A stretch of 59,662 nt of DNA, taken from contig BLLL01000008.1 of assembly GCA_013374015.1 (NCBI GenBank), positions 1 through 59,662 on the forward strand. The letters are read 5' to 3'. Of this stretch, positions 1 through 7,982 are shown piece after piece. Origin of the DNA: Candidatus Desulfovibrio kirbyi (lineage in GTDB: Bacteria; Desulfobacterota; Desulfovibrionia; Desulfovibrionales; Desulfovibrionaceae). How positions within the stretch are numbered: position 1 is the first letter of the stretch; each line of letters opens with the position of its first letter. The notes beneath the pieces were generated by a model. That model saw nothing but the letters and a program-made list of their open reading frames with translations, had not been told where the DNA came from and did no database searches. Position numbers and translations under genes: made by a program.

Positions 1-1
1 C

Positions 2-109
2 AAAGTAAAAAAGGAAGAAGGCAAGGATCAACTTGCGCGTGACAATCAGCTGCGTATGGCGCTGCAGGTAGTGAAAAGCCTGCCCAAGATGCAGAGCATC
101 AAAAATTGA
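2..109 (+). CDS. C-terminal tail of an unidentified protein, cut by the window edge
   Basis: An open frame runs in from the left edge for 35 codons and ends with TGA at 107-109. The residues are charged and helical (many Lys, Glu, Gln, Leu, ending in SIKN), as expected for a protein tail. The stop is 28 bases before the TTG start of the methyltransferase-like gene and on the same strand, so the two probably share an operon. In DISARM and related systems a helicase precedes an Eco57I-type methylase; that would fit but cannot be shown from 35 residues. Confidence 0.5.
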   Translation, partial: KVKKEEGKDQLARDNQLRMALQVVKSLPKMQSIKN

Positions 110-137
110 GGGTATTGGCATAAAGAAGGATAACAGA

Positions 138-3100
138 TTGACAGCTATTCCATTATCGCAATTGTACTTTGAGAACCACCTGTACGACCGTAACTTTTTT
201 GAGCAGGAATTACCTCATTTACTCGCTCCTGTAGCTGACATTGAGAGTCTTTTCCACACGGTTAAAAGCCTTGTTGATGTTGACCTGTTGACCTTATCCG
301 AACCTCAGTTGGAAAATAGTGTTATCAAGCCTATCCTTGACTTGCTTGGCTGGTCTCCATTGCCTCAAGAGCATAAAGTGATTCAAGGAAAGACACTCAT
401 CCCTGATTGGACTCTTTTTGCCAAGAATAACGAGAAGGACGCGTATCTGGCATTACCCTCCACGGAACGTCCAGCATCCTTACAGGGTGTTGTGACCTTT
501 ACCGAAACAAAAACAAGCGATCAACCTCTGGATACCAAAAAAGCCAATAGAGACAACCCATATTTCCAGATGCTTGAATACCTCAATTTTACCAGAATAC
601 CCTTTGGTTTTCTCACAAACGGGCGTGAATGGTGGCTGGTAGATAACCAAAAAATATCCTCTCAGAAACAGTACATCAGAGTCTACCTTGATAGAATCAT
701 CAAAAATAGCAATTTAGATGCGTTCCGTCGCTTCTATCATCTGTTCGCACGCGAAAGCTTTGTCACAGATGAGCCAAGCGTTAAAACGAAATTCGAGCAG
801 TTGACGGCTACTGATTTAGACAGAAGAACAGCATCGGAAGAAGACTTAAAAAAGGTCATATATGGCATAGATGGACGTGAATCACTTTTTGAACAAGCTG
901 GAAAGTCGATATTTGCTTCCACAAAACATAATGCAACACCAGAAAACCTGAAAAACGTCTTTGAGAACACGCTGTATTTTGTTTTTAGAATCCTATTTAT
1001 CTCATATTTTGAAGACAGACATTGGGATTTACTGGAAACACATTCAAATTATCCAGGCTTGTCTTTACGTCATTTATTCGACTCATTGGACAATGAAGCA
1101 CCCAATGGATTCAGTGGTTGGAACGATTTACAACGGCTTTTCTCCACACTGGATAAGGGTAATCCCAATTTGTCAATACCGTTGCTCAATGGTGGGCTGT
1201 TTGATGAAGGACAAGCCTCATTGCTGAACAAACCAAAGGTTATGGATAACCATACTCTCCGTTCTATCCTTGAAAAGCTGTACCTTATGAGCAGTGAAGA
1301 GCTTTCTGGACGGAGGGATTTCCAGTCGTTATCAGTGACTCATCTGGGTACGATTTATGAAGGCTTGCTTGAGTACGAGTTCAGAGTTGCAGAAGAAGAC
1401 CTTTTTTACCTGGACTACAAGAAGCGTGGGAGTAGGGGCGTAGACCGTCTTGATGGCTATTTTGACCTGTATGATGCGGAACACATCCGACATGATTCTT
1501 CCTGCACTAACATTGCTGATACAAAATTCCCAAAGGATGCGCTGTATCTCGTTGGCAGTAGAAACTCCCGTAAAACTTCAGCCAGCTATTACACACCTCA
1601 ATCTTTGTCCTTTCCTTTGGTGAAAAGAGCTATTGACCACCAGCTTGCCAACATACCTGAAGATAAATCCATCCTTGATTTGCGTATTTTGGACAATGCT
1701 TGCGGCAGTGGGCATTTGCTTGTGGAATCTCTTATCTATCTGACCAGACGAGCATTGGATCGCATCGCTGACGATGACAAGCTCCAAAAAGTTCTTGCTG
1801 AAGAAAAAAGCCGTATTGATGCTGTCATGGTCGAAATTGGATTGGCAAACGCTGAAGTTGATGAATTTGCTGTACTCAAGCGTATCTTACTGAAACGCAC
1901 CCTGTATGGTGTAGATATACAGCCTTTTGCCATTGAGTTAGCGCAATTGGGCTTGTGGATTGAAACTTTTGTCTTTGGAACACCTCTTTCGTTGATAGAA
2001 CACCATGTCAAAGCTGGTAACTCCCTGATTGGGACGACTATCAAAACATTCAAAGAAGCAATGAACAGGTCTGGACAGCAAATGCACTTGATGGACATAA
2101 CCATGAAAGACCACTTTGCTCATCTTCAGAGCATATATAACAGCTTAAATGCCTTGCAGGACACCACAGCAGAAGATGTTCAGGAATCAAAGGCTCTCTT
2201 TAGAGATGAAATCCGTCCGGCTTTGGCAGAAATGAATCTATTACTGGATATTCTTAACTATAAATCCATGTTGCTTGCAGAAGGAAAACGTGAAGAAGCA
2301 GATAAGATAAACATTGGTGATGTAGGGCCACAGATTATCAAAAAGGAAAATGAAGAGCTGAAGGAACAAATCCTTTCCTATCGTAGTAAATATGGATTCT
2401 TCAACTGGGAGATTGAATTTACCGAGGTATTTACAACAAATGAGCCAGGATTTCACATCATCGTGGGGAATCCTCCCTGGGATAAGACAAAATTTGAAGA
2501 CCCAATGTTTTTTGAACAGTACCGTTCTAATTATCGTTCTTTGAGCAATAGTAAAAAGAGTGAATTGAAAACAGATTTGCTGGCAAAGCCCTATATTAAG
2601 CAAAAATATGAAAATCAGCAAAAATACACGATGTCTGTAAATGAATATTTGAAAGCTGTATATCCATTCAATTCAGGTTCTGGTGATGGCAATTTGTATA
2701 GATTCTTTGTCGAAAAGAATATCAATTTGCTGACCAGAGGTGGCACATTGAACTATGTCCTACCCACATCTCTGCTGACCGATGATGGCTCAGGAAACTT
2801 ACGCAAACATATTTTTAAACATCTGAAGGTAAACGCCTTTGATGGATTTGAAAACAGAGAAAACATATTTCCTGATGTTCATAGTAGTTACAAATTTGGA
2901 TTGTTGCAAATAGAGAGACGCACAGACCCAGAACAAAAAGCCAGAACCCGTTTCATGCTGACTAACCCTGATGTGCTAAGTACCGAAACTGGCATAGTTG
3001 AATATGGTCTTGATGACATCAAAGCTATTTCGCCTGACCATTTTGCCTACATGGAAGTTGGTGGTGGCAGAGCAGACATTGAGTTACTCACGAGGTTTTA

Positions 3101-4055
3101 TCGCAAATTTCCTTCTCTAAGTCCGGAATGGCTTGATTTTAGGGCTGAACTTCATGCAACCAAGGATAAAAGAATTTTTATTGAGCAGCACCGTAACGGA
3201 CTATTACCTCTCTACAAAGGTGCAAGCATCTGGCAATTTGACAGTCTTTATGGTGAACAAGAGGCTGGATTACCTGAATACTGGTTGGATGGAGAAAAAT
3301 TTGATGACCATTTGCGTGCTACAGAAATTAAGCGTCTAATTGCAGATGTTTATCCCGCTCTTTCAGCACCAGAAGATTTAAGTCATACAAAAGCTGTACT
3401 GGAATCCCTTAACCTGATTGATAAAGCTGAACTTGGACAGTTTGTTGTTCCAGATAGAAATTTTTATCGCCTTGGATTTCGAGGTATTGCCCGCGATACA
3501 GATGAAAGGACGTTAATAGCAGCGCTTGTGCCAAAAGACATTGGAGCACAAAATAGCCTACCGTTATCCATGCCCAAAAGATACTATTTAAATGTGAATA
3601 CAAAAAAAATCAGTATCAAAGCAATACCGATTACTCGATTACTGTTTGCCCAAGCAATCTTCAATTCCATCTCAACGGATTGGATATTAAGATTCTCTGT
3701 AGGTATAAATGTAACTAAGAGTTTTCTTATGCGTCAACCAATCCCACAACCTGCGGATGATGAGCTACATACCAATCCAATCTATGCAGAGTTGGTAAAA
3801 AATTCAGCTCTTTTAAGTCTCCATTACAATAAAAATGGATTTATTGATGTTCAATATTCACTTGAAATCGGGGATAGTGAAATACCATCAACAGCGAAAC
3901 ATGTTGAAATGCTTAAAATTCGTAATGATATACTTGTTGCAGACATTTATGGAATCAGTAAGCCTGAAATGGGATATATGCTTTCGAGCTTTAAAGTTCT
4001 CTGGATGAAAAAACCTCAATATTGTAAAACATTGTTGAGTGAAATGCCTATATGA
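138..4055 (+). CDS. Eco57I-like fused nuclease/N6-adenine DNA methyltransferase (type IIG-like or phage-defence methylase)
   Basis: A 1305-residue protein starting at TTG 138, with AAGGA about eight bases upstream. The N-terminal 170 residues look like a PD-(D/E)xK nuclease: PD at 89-90, ETK at 123-125, then a conserved Gln-Met-Leu-Glu helix. An N6-adenine methyltransferase follows, with the AdoMet motif DNACGSG near residues 519-525 and the catalytic NPPW motif near 777-780. The remaining 500 residues probably contain the target-recognition domain. Length and layout fit type IIG restriction-modification fusions, but also the large methylases of DISARM (DrmMI) or BREX (PglX), which need partner genes. 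The upstream gene is cut by the window edge and the downstream gene is broken, so the system type is open. The gene looks intact and AT-rich, consistent with horizontal gain. Confidence 0.8.
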   Translation: MTAIPLSQLYFENHLYDRNFFEQELPHLLAPVADIESLFHTVKSLVDVDLLTLSEPQLENSVIKPILDLLGWSPLPQEHKVIQGKTLIPDWTLFAKNNEKDAYLALPSTERPASLQGVVTFTETKTSDQPLDTKKANRDNPYFQMLEYLNFTRIPFGFLTNGREWWLVDNQKISSQKQYIRVYLDRIIKNSNLDAFRRFYHLFARESFVTDEPSVKTKFEQLTATDLDRRTASEEDLKKVIYGIDGRESLFEQAGKSIFASTKHNATPENLKNVFENTLYFVFRILFISYFEDRHWDLLETHSNYPGLSLRHLFDSLDNEAPNGFSGWNDLQRLFSTLDKGNPNLSIPLLNGGLFDEGQASLLNKPKVMDNHTLRSILEKLYLMSSEELSGRRDFQSLSVTHLGTIYEGLLEYEFRVAEEDLFYLDYKKRGSRGVDRLDGYFDLYDAEHIRHDSSCTNIADTKFPKDALYLVGSRNSRKTSASYYTPQSLSFPLVKRAIDHQLANIPEDKSILDLRILDNACGSGHLLVESLIYLTRRALDRIADDDKLQKVLAEEKSRIDAVMVEIGLANAEVDEFAVLKRILLKRTLYGVDIQPFAIELAQLGLWIETFVFGTPLSLIEHHVKAGNSLIGTTIKTFKEAMNRSGQQMHLMDITMKDHFAHLQSIYNSLNALQDTTAEDVQESKALFRDEIRPALAEMNLLLDILNYKSMLLAEGKREEADKINIGDVGPQIIKKENEELKEQILSYRSKYGFFNWEIEFTEVFTTNEPGFHIIVGNPPWDKTKFEDPMFFEQYRSNYRSLSNSKKSELKTDLLAKPYIKQKYENQQKYTMSVNEYLKAVYPFNSGSGDGNLYRFFVEKNINLLTRGGTLNYVLPTSLLTDDGSGNLRKHIFKHLKVNAFDGFENRENIFPDVHSSYKFGLLQIERRTDPEQKARTRFMLTNPDVLSTETGIVEYGLDDIKAISPDHFAYMEVGGGRADIELLTRFYRKFPSLSPEWLDFRAELHATKDKRIFIEQHRNGLLPLYKGASIWQFDSLYGEQEAGLPEYWLDGEKFDDHLRATEIKRLIADVYPALSAPEDLSHTKAVLESLNLIDKAELGQFVVPDRNFYRLGFRGIARDTDERTLIAALVPKDIGAQNSLPLSMPKRYYLNVNTKKISIKAIPITRLLFAQAIFNSISTDWILRFSVGINVTKSFLMRQPIPQPADDELHTNPIYAELVKNSALLSLHYNKNGFIDVQYSLEIGDSEIPSTAKHVEMLKIRNDILVADIYGISKPEMGYMLSSFKVLWMKKPQYCKTLLSEMPI

Positions 4056-4074
4056 AATCTCGTTCTACTGTTAA

Positions 4075-4383
4075 TATTCAGATAGCGTTTACACGGTCAA
4101 AAGCAAAAGATTCTCTCAAATTACAAATAGAATTACTGAAGATCAAAAACGTGAGAAGTATCCGTGGGATTATGTAGAGTTAACAAAAAGATGCCGTGAT
4201 AGATATACTGATTTTAAAGTAGTCTCAAAATATCATTCAATTAGAAAAGCTATGTATGGTAACGAATCTTTTTGTGACACTCATTTTTTAGATCCTCGAA
4301 ATATCAAGAGCCAGAAGAAAGTTTTCTTTAATCCAAATATATTTTTTGAATTTGACAAACATTATACAAAAATTAAACAATGA
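4075..4383 (+). pseudogene. 3' remnant of an unidentified protein gene, start lost
   Basis: After a stop at 4072-4074 an open frame runs about 100 codons to TGA at 4381-4383. Its residues look like real protein: an aromatic and charged stretch with KYPWDYVELTKRC and later NPNIFFEFD. There is no good start codon or ribosome binding site at its head. A competing frame beginning at ATG 4052, overlapping the methylase stop, ends after about 40 codons. The simplest reading is a gene once coupled to the methylase and now frameshifted or 5'-deleted. I did not recognise the family; DUF3644-type island proteins are one possibility. Confidence 0.5.
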
Positions 4384-4390
4384 TAAAAAT

Positions 4391-4719
4391 ATGAACAGAC
4401 GCTATACGTTTACGGTTCTAATAGCCTTGATATTCTGGTTTATTCCTGTTCCTGCCTTTACAATGGACTGAGCGATCAGGAAACCGCATTTGCCCTGCTT
4501 GACCGCGCTTCGGTAGCTCGTCCCCGCAAACAGGTGAATGTGGACACTGTTGCCTGTGACAGGGAAGAGAACTATTCCGGAACAGATTCTTCAGAAGTGA
4601 GCATAACGTATTCCCATGATCCGGATGCTACTTGGCGACAACCAGCTTACGCCGGAAGTGCGCGATCATGCGTTTCCTTAGCCAAGGCGATGGACGGGTT
4701 TGTGTCCTTGCGGAAAATT
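4391..4719 (+). pseudogene. Gene debris: signal-peptide fragment followed by a possible transposase scrap
   Basis: ATG 4391 opens a 26-codon piece with a typical signal peptide (MNRRYT, a hydrophobic run, then PVPAFT) that stops at 4469-4471. In another frame, about 4472-4690 reads as protein-like sequence containing TYSHDPDATW, which resembles the middle of IS4/IS5-type transposases, and then runs meaninglessly into antisense tRNA. Neither piece is a complete gene. The transposase idea rests on one short motif and is weak. The stretch holds no other feature I can support. Confidence 0.35.
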
Positions 4720-4795
4720 TGGCGTCACCAACGGGATTTGAACCCGTCTTAACGGCTTGAGAGGCCGCCGTCCTAACCGGATAGACGATGGTGAC
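4720..4795 (-). tRNA. tRNA-Glu (anticodon CTC)
   Basis: On the minus strand a 76-nt cloverleaf runs from 4795 to 4720. The acceptor stem is GTCACCA/TGGTGAC, the anticodon loop is CTCTCAA with anticodon CTC, the T arm contains GGGTTCAAATCCC, and CCA is encoded at 4722-4720. Its 3' end faces the AT-rich accessory segment, which suggests that it served as the integration site. Confidence 0.95.
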
Positions 4796-4805
4796 GCACA
4801 AAAGA

Positions 4806-4834
4806 ATGTTACAGACTGTTTGCGCAGTTGTCAA
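4806..4834 (-). promoter_or_regulatory. sigma-70 promoter of tRNA-Glu
   Basis: Read on the minus strand there is a perfect TTGACA (4834-4829), a 17-base spacer, and TAACAT (4811-4806), followed 10 bases later by the first base of the tRNA. This fits a strong housekeeping promoter giving almost no 5' leader. Confidence 0.75.
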
Positions 4835-4892
4835 AAACAGATTTCACCCGCAGGTTAGAATAAGGGGCAGCCTTATGGCGCGTCTTGGTTTT

Positions 4893-5042
4893 TCAGATTT
4901 CCAGCGCCTCGCAAATGCGCACCACACGGTGCGTATAGATATGGCGTTCGCGCACAAGTTTTTGCCATGTTCTGAGTAACTCATTGGCGATGCTGTCATT
5001 CACGGCTGTGTGCCTCTGTACACCGTAATCCCGGACAGGCAT
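4893..5042 (-). CDS. Possible 49-residue small protein
   Basis: ATG at 5042 opens a 49-codon frame ending in TGA at 4895-4893. The product (beginning MPVRDYGVQ, with ELLRTWQKLVRERHIY in the middle) is amphipathic and rich in Arg, Leu and His, and resembles a helical domain rather than random translation. It lies between the tRNA-Glu promoter and the rlmE promoter, divergent from rlmE. It could be a short real gene or the surviving end of a longer one. I recognise no family and see no strong ribosome binding site. Confidence 0.35.
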   Translation of the reverse strand: MPVRDYGVQRHTAVNDSIANELLRTWQKLVRERHIYTHRVVRICEALEI

Positions 5043-5051
5043 AAATCACGC

Positions 5052-5080
5052 TTGGCACAGACTCGGACCTGGTATATACT
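5052..5080 (+). promoter_or_regulatory. sigma-70 promoter of rlmE
   Basis: TTGGCA (5052-5057), a 17-base spacer, then TATACT (5075-5080). The expected transcription start near 5087 leaves a leader of only about nine bases before ATG 5096, with no Shine-Dalgarno sequence. Confidence 0.65.
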
Positions 5081-5095
5081 TGCGTGGCGAAAACT

Positions 5096-5686
5096 ATGAA
5101 AACGTATCGGGATCACTATTTTCTCAAGGCAAAACAGGAGCGCTATCCCGCGCGTTCCGTTTACAAACTGCGCGAACTGGATGAAAAATTCTGTTTGCTC
5201 AAGGCCGGGATGAAGGTGCTTGATCTAGGGGCGGCGCCCGGGTCATGGTCGTTGGACGCGGCGGAAAAAATCGGCAGGCAGGGTCTTGTGCTTGCCTGTG
5301 ACCTGAACGCAACGCAAACTGTTTTTCCGCCGCAGGTGGTGTTTGTGCAGGAAAATGTTTTTGACCGCTCAGATCCTTTTGAAGCAAAATTAAAAGCAAT
5401 CGGTCCGTTTGATGTTATTCTCAGCGACATGGCGCCGTTGACCACAGGCGCGCGCGCAACAGACCAGGCGCGTTCGCTGGAATTGGCGCAAGAAGCTCTG
5501 TCGGTGGCTTGCCGGCATCTGAAAAAAAACGGAAATTTTGTTGTTAAAATATTTATGGGGCCGGATGTGCGGGAATTGCAGACACGCATGAGACAAATTT
5601 TTATCGCGACAAAGATTTTCAAGCCAAAAAGCTCACGTGCCGAAAGCAGGGAAACATTTTATGTTGGTCTGAAATTTCACGGTTGA
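5096..5686 (+). CDS. rlmE: 23S rRNA 2'-O-ribose methyltransferase RlmE (FtsJ/RrmJ)
   Basis: RlmE methylates the 2'-OH of a uridine in the A-loop of 23S rRNA in the 50S subunit, using AdoMet. The 196-residue product has the family's usual length and the expected K-D-K-E catalytic tetrad: Lys24 (VYKL), Asp111 (SDMAP), Lys151 (VVKIF), Glu186 (RETFYV). The AdoMet loop is DLGAAPGSW at 43-51. I chose ATG 5096 over GTG 5084 because family members begin close to MKxYRDHYF and because the promoter just upstream would start transcription after 5084. The gene stands alone on the plus strand before yebC. The transcript would be nearly leaderless. Confidence 0.93.
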   Translation: MKTYRDHYFLKAKQERYPARSVYKLRELDEKFCLLKAGMKVLDLGAAPGSWSLDAAEKIGRQGLVLACDLNATQTVFPPQVVFVQENVFDRSDPFEAKLKAIGPFDVILSDMAPLTTGARATDQARSLELAQEALSVACRHLKKNGNFVVKIFMGPDVRELQTRMRQIFIATKIFKPKSSRAESRETFYVGLKFHG

Positions 5687-5826
5687 GGCGCAAATCTCAT
5701 CCGGCGTTGTGTACTATTGAGGGAGAAATTTATACTGCGGTCAGACAGGGCGCAACACGCCGGCAGTTCCATTATCGCAGCCGGAATAGCGCCGTAACTG
5801 TCCGCTTAATTTTTTTTGGAGGAAAT

Positions 5827-6564
5827 ATGTCCGGACACAGCAAATGGGCAAACATCCAACACCGCAAAGGGCGTCAGGACGCCAAGCGCGGAAAAATGTT
5901 CACAAAAGCAGCCAAGGAAATTATTATTGCCGCGAAAAGCGGCGGTGACCCTGTGGGCAACCCGCGTTTGCGCGCTGCCATAGCCGCCGCCAAAACAGTC
6001 AATCTGCCGAAAGACAAAATTGATACCGCTATCCGCAAGGGCACAGGAGAAGACGCGGGCGGCGATTTGACGGAAGGCTTTTATGAAGGCTATGGCCCCG
6101 GCGGCGTTGCGGTGATGGTTGAGGTGGCCACAGACAACAAAAATCGGACTGTGGCCGAAGTGCGGCATCTGTTCACAAAGCACGGTGGTTCCTTGGGCGA
6201 AAATGGCAGCGTGGGCTGGATGTTTGAACGCAAGGGGGCCATAAGCGTGGACAAAAATGACTACGCTGAAGACAGAATTATGGAGGCCGCCCTAGAGGCC
6301 GGAGCCGACGATGTGCTGGACGATGAGGATGTCTGGACAATCCACACGGCCATGGCGGATTTCGCGGCAGTGCGAGATTCCTTGGAGGCCGCAGGGATCG
6401 TCATGCAATCGGCGGAACTTGCCATGATTCCGCAAACGTTGACTTCGGTCACTGCGTCCATAGGACAAAAGGTATTGCGCCTCATGGATGCGCTGGACGA
6501 CAACGACGATGTGCAAAACGTCTACGCCAATGTGGAATTTCCTGACGACATGCCGAAGGAATGA
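5827..6564 (+). CDS. yebC: YebC/PmpR-family transcription/translation factor
   Basis: The 245-residue protein begins [18 protein letters not shown], the hallmark N-terminus of the YebC family, and has full family length. A strong TTGGAGG lies just upstream of ATG 5827; the frame is open further upstream, but nothing there resembles the family. Members bind DNA as transcriptional regulators, and some have been linked to relief of ribosome stalling at proline runs. The gene is followed at 6630 by ruvC, a pairing seen in many proteobacteria (yebC-ruvC), where ruvAB usually follow; they do not follow here. Confidence 0.93.
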   Translation: MSGHSKWANIQHRKGRQDAKRGKMFTKAAKEIIIAAKSGGDPVGNPRLRAAIAAAKTVNLPKDKIDTAIRKGTGEDAGGDLTEGFYEGYGPGGVAVMVEVATDNKNRTVAEVRHLFTKHGGSLGENGSVGWMFERKGAISVDKNDYAEDRIMEAALEAGADDVLDDEDVWTIHTAMADFAAVRDSLEAAGIVMQSAELAMIPQTLTSVTASIGQKVLRLMDALDDNDDVQNVYANVEFPDDMPKE

Positions 6565-6629
6565 CCTGAAAAAGATGTAGGAAGTATTGTGGCGCACTGT
6601 GTTGCCGAGTATTAACGGGAGCGTGATCT

Positions 6630-7169
6630 GTGTTGTCAATTCCCGCGCCTTCAGTGACTGTTATCGGTATTGATCCCGGATCGCAACGCACGGGCTGGGG
6701 CATACTGCGGGAAACTTCCGGCGTGGCGCGCCTTGTGGAGTGCGGTGTGGTGCGCGCCGTTGCGGGCAGCGGAGATTTTTCCGCAAGGCTCGCCGCCATC
6801 TATACCAGTATTTCCGCGATTATCAGCCGCTTTGCTCCAAACGAGGCAGCTATTGAACAGGTATTCACAGCAAAAAACGCTGCCAGCGCTCTCAAGTTGG
6901 GGCAGGCACGCGGCGTGGCCGTTGCGGCCTGCGCCGCACATAATATCATTGTCTATGACTACGCGCCGGCGCTCATAAAAAAATCTTTGGTGGGTACGGG
7001 CCGCGCTGAAAAAGAACAGGTGGCCTTTATGGTTGCCCGGATTCTCAATGTCAGGGGAGCGCGGTGGCCGGTGGACGCTTCAGACGCGCTTGGGGCGGCT
7101 GTCTGCCATCTGGGGATGCGGCGTTTCAGAAGTTTTGATGCCGCGCTGAAATCTGGAACCGCTCTGTAA
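6630..7169 (+). CDS. ruvC: Crossover junction endodeoxyribonuclease RuvC
   Basis: RuvC resolves Holliday junctions by paired incisions during recombination. The 179-residue product has the RNase H-like fold signature: first catalytic Asp15 in IGIDPG, a Glu in AAIEQVF near residue 76, and a C-terminal Asp pair in VDASDALGAA. It starts at GTG 6630 with CGGGAG upstream, 66 bases after yebC. The genes for RuvA and RuvB are not downstream; instead a truncated draG-like start and an ogt of different composition occupy the spot, so the cluster may have been disrupted. Confidence 0.93.
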   Translation: MLSIPAPSVTVIGIDPGSQRTGWGILRETSGVARLVECGVVRAVAGSGDFSARLAAIYTSISAIISRFAPNEAAIEQVFTAKNAASALKLGQARGVAVAACAAHNIIVYDYAPALIKKSLVGTGRAEKEQVAFMVARILNVRGARWPVDASDALGAAVCHLGMRRFRSFDAALKSGTAL

Positions 7170-7186
7170 CCGCAATGGAGAAAATC

Positions 7187-7318
7187 ATGCTTGGAGCAGA
7201 CATCGGCGATATTGTCGGCTCACGTTTTAAACGCCGCAACACAAAGACAGAAGATACCTATAGACGATGTTCGGACATATTTGCTCGGACATCAAATAAA
7301 TCTAAACTCAAAGGATAA
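7187..7318 (+). pseudogene. 5' remnant of an ADP-ribosylglycohydrolase (DraG-like) gene
   Basis: ATG 7187 opens MLGADIGDIVGSRF followed by KRRNTKTED. This matches the start of ADP-ribosylglycohydrolases, whose N-terminus MLGAxIGDIVGSxxE holds metal and ADP-ribose contacts. The frame then turns into unrelated residues and stops at 7316-7318 after 43 codons, against about 260 or more in intact members. It is a truncated start, probably from the same transferred segment as the following ogt. Confidence 0.6.
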
Positions 7319-7323
7319 GAACG

Positions 7324-7857
7324 ATGCAGTACATTTATAAATATGATTCGCCTATGGGCATGATTACGATAGCAAGTAATGGCGAAAGCCTTACAGGTCT
7401 CTGGTTCAATGGCCAGAAATATTTTGCAGGCACATTGGAAAAAGAAAACGAGGCAAAGCAACTGCCGGTTTTTAAAGAAACAAGGGATTGGCTGGACATA
7501 TATTTTACAGGTAAAGATCCGGGATTCACGCCGCCCCTATATATGAATGGAAGCAAATTTCGTATGGCTGTATGGAAAATTCTTTGCGAAATACCTTTTG
7601 GCAAGATAATTACATATGGCGGTATAGCAAAACAGATAGCAGCCAAGCATAGACCTGATAAAATGTCCGCGCAGGCAGTAGGCGGAGCTGTAGGGCACAA
7701 CCCTATTTCCATTATAGTACCATGCCACCGTGTAATAGGTGCAAACGGAAATCTTACAGGTTACGCAGGGGGTATCGGTACAAAGGTTAAACTGCTGACC
7801 CTTGAGGGACTTGATATGACGAGGTTCTGCGTCCCGACAAAAGGTACAGCGCTATAA
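7324..7857 (+). CDS. ogt: Methylated-DNA--protein-cysteine S-methyltransferase (Ogt/MGMT)
   Basis: This suicide protein repairs O6-alkylguanine by moving the alkyl group to its own cysteine. The 177-residue product carries the active-site motif IVPCHRVIG with the acceptor Cys near residue 134, preceded by the DNA-binding winged-helix region (FGKIITYGGIAKQIA). ATG 7324 has AAAGGAT upstream. Codon use is visibly AT-richer than gltX or ruvC, and the wording of the protein (long Lys/Ile-rich stretches) is like Firmicutes homologues, which suggests transfer. It sits between a truncated draG-like start and a truncated alkA-like start, and is the only intact gene of that patch. Confidence 0.9.
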   Translation: MQYIYKYDSPMGMITIASNGESLTGLWFNGQKYFAGTLEKENEAKQLPVFKETRDWLDIYFTGKDPGFTPPLYMNGSKFRMAVWKILCEIPFGKIITYGGIAKQIAAKHRPDKMSAQAVGGAVGHNPISIIVPCHRVIGANGNLTGYAGGIGTKVKLLTLEGLDMTRFCVPTKGTAL

Positions 7858-7864
7858 TAAAACG

Positions 7865-7951
7865 ATGGATAGTAAAGTTTTGCACTTTGAATACGGAGAA
7901 ATTGAAATTGCATATCTGAAAGGCAAAGATACGTTGCTCATGGATGGGTGA
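7865..7951 (+). pseudogene. 5' remnant of a DNA-3-methyladenine glycosylase II (AlkA-like) gene
   Basis: ATG 7865, eight bases after the ogt stop, opens 28 codons: a short lead, then LHFEYGEIEIAYLKGKD and a stop at 7949-7951. The FEYGExEIxYLKxKD pattern resembles the N-terminus of clostridial-type 3-methyladenine glycosylases. The rest of the gene is missing and gltX ends 31 bases later. An ogt-alkA alkylation-repair pair seems to have lost its second member. Confidence 0.45.
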
Positions 7952-7982
7952 CATCTTTGTCCATTTTGCAAAGAAGCGATAT

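Larger units (their letters stand above)
1..4719. mobile_element. AT-rich accessory segment (defence island) abutting the 3' end of tRNA-Glu
   Basis: From the window edge to base 4719 the sequence is clearly more AT-rich than the genes from 5.1 kb on. It holds the tail of one gene, a large restriction-modification type gene, and debris of at least two further genes. It stops exactly at the 3' end of a minus-strand tRNA-Glu, which is the usual integration point for tRNA-directed islands. No integrase is visible on this side and the far boundary lies outside the window, so calling it an integrated island is inference from composition and tRNA position. Confidence 0.55.
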
